DNA of 64,000 nt, taken from positions 42,469 to 106,468 of the forward strand of contig NZ_JAQQKX010000014.1 of assembly GCF_028550415.1 (NCBI RefSeq), given 5' to 3'. Both the position numbers and the translations under genes were made by a program. The notes beneath the pieces are model-generated. The model saw only the letters and a list, made by a program, of their open reading frames with translations. It was not told the DNA's origin and did not search any database. The DNA comes from Asticcacaulis aquaticus. Its GTDB lineage: Bacteria; Pseudomonadota; Alphaproteobacteria; Caulobacterales; Caulobacteraceae. Of the stretch, positions 34,428 through 42,954 are shown piece after piece; within the stretch, counting starts at the first letter, position 1, and the number at the start of each line of letters is the position of its first letter.

Positions 34428-37121
34428 TCAGGCCTTATCGCTCAGGTGTTCGGCCAGCATCTGCTCCAGATAGTCGGGATTGAACGGCTTGGAGATATAG
34501 TCGTCCATCCCCGACTCCAGACATTTTTCGCGGTCGCCGGTCAGGGCGTGGGCGGTCATGCCGATGATCTTGACCGGCGGAATCGTCCCGGTCGCCTGAA
34601 GCTCGCGGATGAGGGCGGTGGCCGTATAGCCATCCATGACGGGCATTTGCACGTCCATCAGGACGATGTCGAAGCGCTGTTCTTCCAGTTTGTCGACGGC
34701 TTCCTTGCCGTTGCCGACCACGACCACGTCGTAACCGAAGGATTCCAGCAGGGTCAGGGCGACGATGACATTGCCGCCGTAGTCCTCGGCCATCAGTACC
34801 CGCTTGCGGTTGGCGGCCTTCTGGCGCACGGGCGCCACGCGTGGTGCGGGCGTTACGGGGCGGCTTTCGGTCCCTTCGGGCGCTTTTTTGAGGGGCAGGA
34901 CGACGGTGAACTTCGAGCCCATGCCGGGCTGCGACTGCACCGAAATCTCGCCCTTCATCAGGGTAACCAGATTACGCGTGATGGCCAGACCCAGTCCCGA
35001 TCCGCCGAAGCGCCGGGTGATGGTCTCATCGGCCTGAACGAACTTGTCGAAGATGGTTTCCAGTTGATGCGCCGTCATGCCGATGCCGGAGTCGGCGACC
35101 TCGACACGCAGCAGGATAGTGTCGCCGTCGATCGGCTCGATCCGGACCATCAGGTTGACGAAGCCGTTTTCGGTGAATTTCAGGGCATTGGAGACAAGGT
35201 TCATCAGAACCTGACGGATGCGGATCGTATCGCCGATCAGCTCCAGCTCCTGACGCTTCGGGGCCTTCAGGTTCAGTTGCAGGTCTTTTTCCACGGCGCG
35301 CACATTCATCATCGAGCGCACCTCTTCAAGCACGTCGGCCATATTGAACGGGCGCTCTTCCAGCCGGATCTCCTGCGACTCGATCTTGGCGATATCGAGC
35401 AGGTCATTGATCAGGTTGAGTAGGGCATTGGCCGACAGGCGCAGAGTCGAGATGAACTCCCGTTGACGCTCGGTCAGCTTGGCATCGCGGTCGAGGATGG
35501 AGATGATGCCGACGATAGCGTTCATCGGCGTACGCAGTTCGTGGCTCATATTGGCCAGGAACTCCGACTTGGCGATCGAGGCCTGCTCGGCATTGAGGCG
35601 TTCGGACTGATTGATGATGTGGATGAGGTTTTGCGCCAGTTCGACATCGGCGCGCGTCCACGGTCTGGAGCGCTGACGGACGGTTTCCTTCCACAGCGCG
35701 AACGAGGCGCGTGGCATCAGACGATAACCGGCCTTGGTCTCTTCGGCGGTCTTTTCCGGCTTGCCGGCCCACTGGACGTGCTCGACGTTCGCGCTGCGGA
35801 ACCAGACGATATAGTCTTCGCGCGTATGGCTGGTCGGCGCCGCCAGAAACCCCCCGGTCAGGCTAAGGGTGCTGTGGTCGGCGCAGAAGGTTTCGGCATC
35901 CTCGGTCTTGACGATGCCACTGGGGTCGCGCGCCGTGACGCAGGCGATCAGGTCGCGTACGGTCCCTTCGTCGGGCGTGCGCCCGAAACTGCGAAACTGC
36001 TTGCGGTGGATCAGCGCCATGCCATCGGCCTTCATGGCGTCGAGAATCAGCGCCTCACGCTCACCCAGCAGGTCGAACAGGCGGAAATGGCTGCCCAGCG
36101 ACGCCGACATGCGTTCGACGATCAGCTTGCGCTTTTCCTGATCGGTGCGGTCGACCAGCTCTTCCATCGACGACAGCTGCGCCGAAAAGACGTGGCCCAT
36201 TATCTCGGCGACCATGCGGATGCGGTAGGGGACGTGCAAAGGCGTATTGTGATGGCAGGCGATCAGGCCCCAGAACTGATCGTTTCTGAGAATCGACACC
36301 GACATTGAGGCCTGAACCCCCATATTGGCCAGATACTGCACATGGATCGGCGACACGCTGCGCAACGCCGACATCGACATATCCAGCGGCCGGTTGGTGT
36401 GCGGATTGAGGGTCGGTATGATCGGTGAGGGGGCGTAGGCGATGTCCGCGATCTGGCGGATATAGTTCTTCATGTAAAGACGCCGCGCCTGGGGCGGAAT
36501 ATCGGAGGCCGGAAAGCGCATCCCCAGATAGCTGGTCATGTGGGCGGCGCGGCTTTCGGAAATGACCTCGCCGTTCCATTCTTCGTCGAAACGATAGAGC
36601 TTCACCCGGTCGAAGCCGGTGATCTTGCGGATCTGGGCGGTGACGAAGTCGTACAGTTCGGGCAGGGTGCGCATGTCGCGCATGCCGACCGCGAACTGAC
36701 GCAGTTCGTCGTAGAAGAAGTCGCGCGACAGGGCCTTCTCGTCGTCGATGATCTCAAGCTCGACCACCAGATAGCCGTCCGACAGGTGTGCGACGGCGTC
36801 GAACGCCTTGCCGTTCAGGCGCAGGACGGAGGATTGCAGGGGCTGAAGCTCGCGCTCGACCACGATATGGCGGATGACCGAGGCCTGTTCCGTGCCGACG
36901 ATGTCGGACAGGGTCTTACCCAGAGCCGCCTGCGCCTCGACGCCCAGCCACGCCTTGAGGTTTTCCGAAACCTGAAGCACCTTGTGATCCAGAGGGTCGA
37001 GGACCAGCAATACGCCCTGCGGCTGGATCGAACCGGGAATGTGGATCGGTTCGCTTTCGCAGCCATTGAGGGCGGTTTCCAGCTGGGCTTCGCTGAGTTC
37101 CTGACGCGGCTTGAAAGGCAT
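34428..37121 (-). CDS. Bacteriophytochrome hybrid histidine kinase
   Basis: Domains in the 897-residue protein: a PAS with a biliverdin-attachment Cys at 21 (NGCESEPIHIPGSIQPQG), then GAF (FDRVKLYRFDEEWNGEVISE, MRFPASDIPPQARRLY, SPIHVQYLANMGVQASMSVS). PHY follows (about 330-510, tongue PRASFALWKETVRQ), then HisKA (FLANMSHELRTPMNAIVG), HATPase (LVSNALKFTENG, DSGIGM, GSGLGLAI) and a receiver (Asp in IVLMDVQMPVMDG). It is a red/far-red light sensor that autophosphorylates and passes phosphate to its own receiver, so a phosphotransferase or second response regulator must lie elsewhere. No heme oxygenase gene, which makes the chromophore, is adjacent. Small envelope-protein genes flank it on both sides. 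Confidence 0.95.
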   Translation of the reverse strand: MPFKPRQELSEAQLETALNGCESEPIHIPGSIQPQGVLLVLDPLDHKVLQVSENLKAWLGVEAQAALGKTLSDIVGTEQASVIRHIVVERELQPLQSSVLRLNGKAFDAVAHLSDGYLVVELEIIDDEKALSRDFFYDELRQFAVGMRDMRTLPELYDFVTAQIRKITGFDRVKLYRFDEEWNGEVISESRAAHMTSYLGMRFPASDIPPQARRLYMKNYIRQIADIAYAPSPIIPTLNPHTNRPLDMSMSALRSVSPIHVQYLANMGVQASMSVSILRNDQFWGLIACHHNTPLHVPYRIRMVAEIMGHVFSAQLSSMEELVDRTDQEKRKLIVERMSASLGSHFRLFDLLGEREALILDAMKADGMALIHRKQFRSFGRTPDEGTVRDLIACVTARDPSGIVKTEDAETFCADHSTLSLTGGFLAAPTSHTREDYIVWFRSANVEHVQWAGKPEKTAEETKAGYRLMPRASFALWKETVRQRSRPWTRADVELAQNLIHIINQSERLNAEQASIAKSEFLANMSHELRTPMNAIVGIISILDRDAKLTERQREFISTLRLSANALLNLINDLLDIAKIESQEIRLEERPFNMADVLEEVRSMMNVRAVEKDLQLNLKAPKRQELELIGDTIRIRQVLMNLVSNALKFTENGFVNLMVRIEPIDGDTILLRVEVADSGIGMTAHQLETIFDKFVQADETITRRFGGSGLGLAITRNLVTLMKGEISVQSQPGMGSKFTVVLPLKKAPEGTESRPVTPAPRVAPVRQKAANRKRVLMAEDYGGNVIVALTLLESFGYDVVVVGNGKEAVDKLEEQRFDIVLMDVQMPVMDGYTATALIRELQATGTIPPVKIIGMTAHALTGDREKCLESGMDDYISKPFNPDYLEQMLAEHLSDKA

Positions 37122-37376
37122 ACGATGGATAATCCGGACAAAGGAGAGGGCGCAAACGCAGCTTCGCCGTCGTCTGTGAGTGGCATTCTGTCACAGACGA
37201 GACGCGGCGGCGCATAAAAAGGCAATAAAAACGAATCTATAAATACGATTTGCCCGAATTGCGCCCCATATACACGGCATGAGTTCAATCATTGAATTAT
37301 TATGGGCGCGTTCAGATTGGGTTCAGCCGCCGTGCGGTAAAACCGCTTCATCGACATTCAGACAAGGAGCTTTTCC

Positions 37377-37850
37377 ATGATCACTTCCACGCAAAAAAGT
37401 ATCGCCGCCGGTTTCGGCCTGGCCGTTATGGCCGCCGCCCTGATGGTATCGGCGCCCGCCTCGGCGCAGGGTCGTTATGACGGCTTCTGCTACGAAAAGG
37501 AGCAGAACACCAAGACCAAGGGCACGATCATCGGCGCGGTCGCCGGGGGCGCGCTGGGCAATGTCGTGGCCGGCAAGGGCAACAAGACCGAAGGCACGGT
37601 TGCCGGTGCGGTCGTCGGCGGCATCATCGGCAACCAGATCGGTGAGCACGAAAAGGAAAAGGCCGTTCGCCAGTGCCTGAACGACCAGTATTACGTCTTC
37701 GACGGTCGTGAATACGCCCCGCCGCCAGCCCCCAAGGGCTACCGCGTGTCCTACTATAATGCAGGCGAGCGCCCGGCCTACGGCACCTACTACACGCACA
37801 GGAACGGCAAGGTTCAGAAGTGGACCCCGCCGAAGAAGCACAAGCACTAA
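37377..37850 (+). CDS. Glycine-zipper envelope protein, paralogue 2
   Basis: The 157-residue protein has a signal peptide (GLAVMAAALMVSAPASAQ), then YDGFCYEKEQN. The zipper GTIIGAVAGGALGNVVAGKG / GAVVGGIIGNQIG is followed by QCLNDQYYVFDGREYAPPPA and a lysine/histidine-rich end. It is a close relative of the protein at 33928, with identical wording around GNVVAGKGNKTEGT. It is divergent from the phytochrome gene; light-controlled expression is possible but not shown. Confidence 0.85.
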   Translation: MITSTQKSIAAGFGLAVMAAALMVSAPASAQGRYDGFCYEKEQNTKTKGTIIGAVAGGALGNVVAGKGNKTEGTVAGAVVGGIIGNQIGEHEKEKAVRQCLNDQYYVFDGREYAPPPAPKGYRVSYYNAGERPAYGTYYTHRNGKVQKWTPPKKHKH

Positions 37851-37872
37851 ATTCGGTTGATTGACACTTTCG

Positions 37873-37901
37873 ACGCCCGGTGGAAACACCGGGCGTTTTT
37901 T
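37873..37901 (+). terminator. Rho-independent terminator
   Basis: A 10-bp stem (37873-37882 with 37887-37896) with a GAAA loop is followed by a T run. Stem and loop are identical to the terminator at 38487. Confidence 0.92.
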
Positions 37902-38018
37902 ATATTCCGGCTCAGTTTAACCATAGTCTCGCAACGCATAATTCGAATATTTCAGCGTCGTAACGCCATGACCTGAGGGCAAATTCCAAGGCCCATAGAT
38001 ATATGAAAGGTTACAGTC

Positions 38019-38477
38019 ATGACCACAGCCAGAATGATAACTGCCCTGAGCGCCGCCACACTGATGATCGGCGCGGCAGCAACCGCCAGCGCCCAGCCAC
38101 GCCCTTACAGCCAGACGAGCCGCACCTATGACGGTTTCTGCTATCAGAATGAAACCTACCGTCAGACACGCAATACCGAATGGGGGCCCGGTGGCCCGCG
38201 CACCACGACGACGACCTATACGACCAATGCCAACTGCCTGAACGGGCAGTATTATATCTTTGACGGCAGCCGTTACGATCCACCGAAAGCGCCGCGCGGC
38301 TATCGCATCGCCTATTTCTACGACCGCCCGACCTACAAGGTTTATTACACGCACAAAAATGGCAAACCCGTGAAGTGGATGCGCCACGATGATCGACGGG
38401 ACGACCGTCATGACGATCACCGCAACGACAATAATCGGAATGACCGGCCTGGTGGCGACCGCCCCGACCGTCACTAA
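38019..38477 (+). CDS. Envelope protein related to the glycine-zipper paralogues but lacking the zipper
   Basis: The 152-residue protein has a signal peptide (ALSAATLMIGAAATASAQ), YDGFCYQNETY, NCLNGQYYIFDGSRYDPPKA and GYRIAYFYDRP. These blocks match the two neighbouring paralogues. Where they carry the glycine zipper it has a short Thr-rich stretch (GPRTTTTTYTTNAN). The C-terminus is very rich in Asp, Arg, His and Asn and might bind metal or polyanions. It therefore keeps the flanking module but has lost the membrane-inserting part. Confidence 0.8.
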   Translation: MTTARMITALSAATLMIGAAATASAQPRPYSQTSRTYDGFCYQNETYRQTRNTEWGPGGPRTTTTTYTTNANCLNGQYYIFDGSRYDPPKAPRGYRIAYFYDRPTYKVYYTHKNGKPVKWMRHDDRRDDRHDDHRNDNNRNDRPGGDRPDRH

Positions 38478-38486
38478 GCTGAACAA

Positions 38487-38513
38487 ACGCCCGGTGGAAA
38501 CACCGGGCGTTTT
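38487..38513 (+). terminator. Rho-independent terminator, duplicate of 37873
   Basis: The stem-loop (38487-38496 with 38501-38510, GAAA loop) is identical to that after the previous paralogue. This suggests gene and terminator were duplicated together. Confidence 0.9.
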
Positions 38514-38584
38514 ACTATGTGAAAGTCGGCAGCGCCTGATTTTCCCCTCTTTTCGCGCGCGGCCTCAGTCGCTATAGATCGCCT

Positions 38585-40087
38585 ATGACAAACATTGCTT
38601 CTCCGCTTGATTCCGGTCGCGAGGCCGAAACCGCCAAACTCATTCAGGGCCGGACCGGTCCGTGGGAACTCGTGATCGGCCTCGAAATCCACGCGCAGGT
38701 CGCCTCGACCTCCAAGCTGTTTTCCGGTGCCGCTGTCGGCTTCGGCGCGGGGCCGAACGAGCAGGTGTCGCTGATCGATGCGGGCTTTCCGGGCATGTTG
38801 CCGGTGCTGAACCGTTTCTGCGTCGAACAGGCGGTGAAGACGGGTCTAGGCCTCAAGGCGCAGATCAACGCCCATTCGCGCTTCGACCGTAAGAACTACT
38901 TCTATCCCGATCTGCCGCAGGGCTATCAGATTTCGCAGCTCTTCTACCCCATCGTGGGCGAGGGCGAGGTGTCGATCGACCTGAGCGACGGTTCGCAAAA
39001 GATCGTGCGCATCGAGCGTCTGCATCTGGAACAGGACGCGGGCAAGTCGATCCACGATCTCGATCCGAACGCGACTTATGTCGACCTGAACCGCGCAGGC
39101 ACGGCCCTGATGGAAATCGTCAGTAAGCCCGACATCCGCTCGGCTGAAGAGGCGGTGGCTTATTTCAAGAAGATCCGCACCATCCTCGTCTATCTCGGCA
39201 CCTCCGACGGCGACATGGAAAAGGGTAATATGCGCGCCGACGTCAACGTCTCCGTCCGCAAGGTGGGCGCGTCGTTCGGCACGCGCTGCGAAATCAAGAA
39301 CGTCAACTCGTTCCGCTTCATGCAGCAGGCCATCGAGTACGAAGCGCGCCGTCAGATCGAAATTCTCGAAGACGGTGGCTCGATCACGCAGGAAACCCGC
39401 CTGTTCGATTCGGTGAAGGTCGAGACGCGCAGCCTGCGTTCCAAGGAAGAAGCGCACGATTACCGCTACTTCCCCGATCCCGACCTGCTGCCGCTTGAGC
39501 TTGAGCTGGCCTGGATCGAGGATATCAAAAAGTCCCTGCCGGAACTACCGGACGACAAGCGTCAGCGTCTGATGACGCAGTACGGCCTGAGCCAGTACGA
39601 TGCGACCGTGCTGATCACCGAACAGTCCCGCGCCGACTACTATGAGGCCGCCGCCAAGGGCCGTGACGCCAAGCTGGTCGCCAACTGGGTGACGAACGAG
39701 CTTCTGGCACGCCTGACCAAGGACGGGCTTGAGATCGCCGACAGCCCGCTGCCGCCCGCCCACATCAACGGTCTGGTCGAACTGATCGAAACCAATGTCA
39801 TCTCGTCGAAGATCGCCAAGACGGTGTTCGAGCATATGTGGGACGGCAAGGGTGAGATCACGCCCGCCGAGATCGTCGAAACGCACGGCCTCAAGCAGGT
39901 GACCGATACCGGCGCCATCGAGAAGGCTGTCGACGACATCATCGCCGCCAACCCGGATAAGGCCGCGGAGGTCGCCACCAAGCCTCAGGCCATCGGCTGG
40001 TTCGTCGGTCAGGTCATGAAGGCCACCGGCGGCAAGGCCAATCCGGCGGCGGTCAATGACATCCTGAAAGCCAAGTTGGGGCTCTAA
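38585..40087 (+). CDS. gatB: Asp-tRNA(Asn)/Glu-tRNA(Gln) amidotransferase subunit B
   Basis: The 500-residue protein has the GatB signature near residue 160 ([31 protein letters not shown]), the start [12 protein letters not shown] and the tail domain ([10 protein letters not shown], ... [14 protein letters not shown]). GatB activates the misacylated tRNA and receives ammonia from GatA. gatA and gatC are not adjacent here. Length and motifs are normal. Confidence 0.97.
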   Translation: MTNIASPLDSGREAETAKLIQGRTGPWELVIGLEIHAQVASTSKLFSGAAVGFGAGPNEQVSLIDAGFPGMLPVLNRFCVEQAVKTGLGLKAQINAHSRFDRKNYFYPDLPQGYQISQLFYPIVGEGEVSIDLSDGSQKIVRIERLHLEQDAGKSIHDLDPNATYVDLNRAGTALMEIVSKPDIRSAEEAVAYFKKIRTILVYLGTSDGDMEKGNMRADVNVSVRKVGASFGTRCEIKNVNSFRFMQQAIEYEARRQIEILEDGGSITQETRLFDSVKVETRSLRSKEEAHDYRYFPDPDLLPLELELAWIEDIKKSLPELPDDKRQRLMTQYGLSQYDATVLITEQSRADYYEAAAKGRDAKLVANWVTNELLARLTKDGLEIADSPLPPAHINGLVELIETNVISSKIAKTVFEHMWDGKGEITPAEIVETHGLKQVTDTGAIEKAVDDIIAANPDKAAEVATKPQAIGWFVGQVMKATGGKANPAAVNDILKAKLGL

Positions 40088-40092
40088 TATCT

Positions 40093-40314
40093 TATACCTC
40101 CCTGCGCTTGCGCGGGGAGGGGGACCGCGCCTGAAAGGCGTGGTGGTGGGGTATCTTAGTTTAAGGCACCCCACCCAAACCTAAGTAAGCAAGACCCCCC
40201 CCACCACATCCGCATCGGCGGTCCGATCAATCGCTTCGCGATTTCGTGCGGTCCCATCGCTTGGCGAAAGCTATACTTTCGCCTGCGCTATACCCCAACA
40301 AGTTGGGGAGGTAT
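40093..40314. repeat. Dispersed nested palindromic repeat, copy 2
   Basis: This has the same arms as 23057-23229 (TATACCTCCC / GGGAGGTATG ends, GGGGGACC, GTGGTGGTGGGG with CCCCACCAC, core AAGTAAGCAAGA). It is about 50 bases longer in the right half, where a second small hairpin (GGCGAAAGC / GCTATACTTTCGCC) is inserted. It sits between convergent genes like copy 1. Confidence 0.8.
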
Positions 40315-40320
40315 GATAAT

Positions 40321-41064
40321 CTACATTCGCCACCAGCGCAGGGTTGCGCGCGTGATGTTGTTGGTGCGGCTCATCTCGGTCAACTGGATCAGGTACCAGT
40401 CGCCGGTATTTGAACTGACGCAGGCAATCAATTGCAGAGTCAGGGTGGTGCGGTCGGTATCGTACATCATGCCATGCACGCCCGGTTGAGGGATGGTGCG
40501 CGGGATGTGGCATTCCGCTTCGATGGGAAAGCGCTTGGCCATGAAAGGCGAGGCCGTCGCGCTGTCATTCAGAAATCTGAAGCCGGGTTGCTCAAAGCCC
40601 TGCGTCGGTCGAACCGTCATATTATGCCCTTCGAACAGCAGATCGGGGACGCCTTTGCGCTTCGTGGGAATACTGCCCCTGAGCGGTCCGGCGGCGACCG
40701 TATCGACATCAAGGTCGATCGTCTCGCCTTCGGTGATCTGACGCGTGCCCAGCGGCGGGCCAAGGTCTTCGAGACGTTGCGGGCGGCGGCAATTGAAACC
40801 CTGACCCTGCACGACGCAGATCGGCTCGCCGTCCGGGGTTTCGCGGTCGATCCGCCCGGCTATGCCATAGGTGCAAACGAGGCGGCGTTCGATGACCTCG
40901 GCTTCGGTGAAGCTACCCGTGTCGGGTATGGGGGTCCAGCCCGATGGCGCAGGCGTTATCTGGGCGCTTTGCGGAGATGACGGACAGGCGAGGGTCGCGG
41001 CCTCGGCGTCGGTAAAGGTGCCGAGACTCAGTCCGACGGCGAATAAAACAAGGAAGAGGCGCAT
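40321..41064 (-). CDS. Exported protein of unknown function
   Basis: The 247-residue protein has a signal peptide (LFLVLFAVGLSLGTFTDAEA) and six cysteines in a pattern suited to disulfides (ACPSS, RRLVCTYG, PICVVQ, FNCRRP, AECHIP, IACVSS). It is otherwise beta-rich, with PGVHGMMYDTDRTTLTLQLI near the end. No family is recognised. It is a single leftward gene beyond repeat copy 2. Confidence 0.7.
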   Translation of the reverse strand: MRLFLVLFAVGLSLGTFTDAEAATLACPSSPQSAQITPAPSGWTPIPDTGSFTEAEVIERRLVCTYGIAGRIDRETPDGEPICVVQGQGFNCRRPQRLEDLGPPLGTRQITEGETIDLDVDTVAAGPLRGSIPTKRKGVPDLLFEGHNMTVRPTQGFEQPGFRFLNDSATASPFMAKRFPIEAECHIPRTIPQPGVHGMMYDTDRTTLTLQLIACVSSNTGDWYLIQLTEMSRTNNITRATLRWWRM

Positions 41065-41167
41065 GGCAGGCTCCGGTGAAAACAGGAACCAAGGCTCTCA
41101 AAATTCAGCCGGTGCGTGAATGTCGCAAATGGTTGCACGCTGCAGCGAATAGCTTTGCCACAGAAGC

Positions 41168-41194
41168 AAAAGCCCTCCGGTTCATCGAAGGGCT
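41168..41194 (-). terminator. Possible weak terminator of the gene at 41219
   Basis: On the minus strand a 6-bp stem (41189-41194 with 41171-41176) is followed by a short T run (TTTTG), just after the stop codon. Confidence 0.5.
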
Positions 41195-41218
41195 TTCAAG
41201 GGTTGTTTTTCAGGGGTG

Positions 41219-41683
41219 TTATTGATTTGTCGCGGGCAAATCCTGTTGCACCGGGGTGTCGGTGCGCGGCAGCGGCGGCACCGGTTCCTTCATCCCTGTT
41301 TTCGGCGCGTTCGGATCGACCGGCATCTGTGGGTCGGGATTGGCGTCGGTCGGGTCGGCACTGTCCGCCGGATTGCGGACCTGCGTATCGGTGGGTGGTG
41401 GCGGGACATTGGTCGCATCGCTGGCCGGTGTCGAGCTGTCTTCGGCCTGAGCGGCGTGCAGGGCCTGAGCGTTCAGCCGGGCGGTGGCCTCGTTTTGCGA
41501 TTTGAGGTCCTGTTTGGCGGTGGGGGCCTGTTTGGCCAGCGGCGCGTCGCCGGTCAGCGAGGCCTGTTGCGGCTGGTCGGTGACCTGCGGCTCCATCGGC
41601 ATCTGCTGGTTTTGGGCAAGGGCGGCGGGGGCAGCGACGGCGCTCAGAAGTGCGGCCACGGCAAGGGTGGATTTCAGTGTCAT
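41219..41683 (-). CDS. Exported Pro/Gln/Ala-rich low-complexity protein
   Basis: The 154-residue protein has a signal peptide (LAVAALLSAVAAPAALAQ) and a disordered body rich in Pro, Gln, Asp and Thr (VPPPPTDTQVRNPADSADPT). No domain is recognised. It could be a periplasmic or cell-wall-spanning filler protein. The frame is protein-like because of the clean signal peptide and terminator. Confidence 0.6.
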   Translation of the reverse strand: MTLKSTLAVAALLSAVAAPAALAQNQQMPMEPQVTDQPQQASLTGDAPLAKQAPTAKQDLKSQNEATARLNAQALHAAQAEDSSTPASDATNVPPPPTDTQVRNPADSADPTDANPDPQMPVDPNAPKTGMKEPVPPLPRTDTPVQQDLPATNQ

Positions 41684-42021
41684 AATGTCCTCGGATAAGG
41701 CGGGCGGATAACGGAGCCAGAGTTTAGTCGCCTGAGGTCGTTGCGCAATTTTCGCAAACTTATGAAGGCGTTCGCCGAACTTATTCCGGCCTTGCGATTT
41801 TTATTTTAAAGTGCAGAACTGGTAAAAATGCCCGCTTGGCAGAGGTTGAGCGCCGATCGGCCTATCAGGGGTTTATGAAAGATCCGGCCCGTCTGCGTCC
41901 GGCCTTATCGACGCGCAGACCCTCTTATGGCATTCCTATGCGAGGGGGTTGTTTCCGCACATTAATCTTGTAAGCCGGGTAACCGCGTGAGACAGTCGCG
42001 GCGGCAACACGAGGGGAGCCT
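41684..42021. other. Divergent intergenic region
   Basis: About 340 bases between the leftward low-complexity gene and the ABC transporter operon. It has a good ribosome site (GAGGGGAG) before 42022, but I see no clear promoter, repeat or RNA gene. Confidence 0.4.
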
Positions 42022-42954
42022 ATGACGTCGCACAGTGAATTCGCCCTGAGCCTTGAAGGGGTGTCGAAAACCTATGGCGACTTCACGGCGGTGCGCGACC
42101 TGAGTTTTCAGGTGGCGCGCGGCTCGATCTGCGGCTTTCTGGGGCCCAACGGTGCGGGCAAGACCTCAAGCGTCCGCATGATGCTGGGCCTCTCCGCACC
42201 GTCGGCGGGCAAGATCACCGTGCTGGGCGGTGAAGGCGGCAAGGTGCTGGATCGTATCGGTTTCCTGCCCGAAGAACGCGGCCTGTATCGCAAGATGACC
42301 CCCGTCGACATGATCGTCTTTCTGGCCGGGCTCAAGCGCGTCAAGGCCTCGGTCGCCCGCAAACGCGCCATAGCCATGCTGGAGGCGCAGGGCCTTGGCG
42401 AATTCATGAACAAGCCGATCAAGTCGCTGTCGAAAGGTATGTCGCAGAAGGTTCAGCTGATCGGCTGTCTGGTCCACGAACCCGAACTGGTCATCCTCGA
42501 CGAACCGTTTTCCGGCCTCGATCCGGTCAATCAGCAGGGGCTTGAGGACGTTATCCGCGATCTGGCCAGACGCGGGGCGACAGTGCTGTTTTCGACCCAC
42601 GTCATGCAGCACGCCGAGCGCCTGTGCGAAAACGTCGTCATGCTGACCAAGGGCCGCAAGGTGTTCGAAGGGACACTGAAACAGGCCCGGGCGGCGGCCC
42701 CGCGTTACCTCGAACTGGAAGGGGCGGTGTCGCGCGAACAGGTCGCGGCCTTGCCCGGTGTGGCCGAGGTTGTGGATGGCGGCGTAGCCGATGAGGGTGC
42801 GCATCTGTGGCGGCTGAAATTCGCCACCGGTCTCAGCCCGAACGCGGCGCTGAAAGCGGCCTTCCTGACCGGGCTTGATGTGCGGCGGTTCGAGGCGCAC
42901 GAGCCGACCCTGCACGACGCTTTCATTGTCCTGACCGGCGGAGAGGCGCAATGA
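42022..42954 (+). CDS. ABC transporter ATP-binding protein (NatA-like)
   Basis: The 310-residue protein has Walker A GPNGAGKTS, the Q-loop region FLPEERGLYRKM, the signature SLSKGMSQK, Walker B LVILDEPFSGLD and the switch His (FSTHVM). The C-terminal 80 residues form the extra domain seen in NatA/CcmA-like exporters with a downstream permease. It overlaps the permease gene by four bases. It powers export of an unknown compound, in NatAB-type systems Na+ or drugs. Confidence 0.93.
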   Translation: MTSHSEFALSLEGVSKTYGDFTAVRDLSFQVARGSICGFLGPNGAGKTSSVRMMLGLSAPSAGKITVLGGEGGKVLDRIGFLPEERGLYRKMTPVDMIVFLAGLKRVKASVARKRAIAMLEAQGLGEFMNKPIKSLSKGMSQKVQLIGCLVHEPELVILDEPFSGLDPVNQQGLEDVIRDLARRGATVLFSTHVMQHAERLCENVVMLTKGRKVFEGTLKQARAAAPRYLELEGAVSREQVAALPGVAEVVDGGVADEGAHLWRLKFATGLSPNAALKAAFLTGLDVRRFEAHEPTLHDAFIVLTGGEAQ

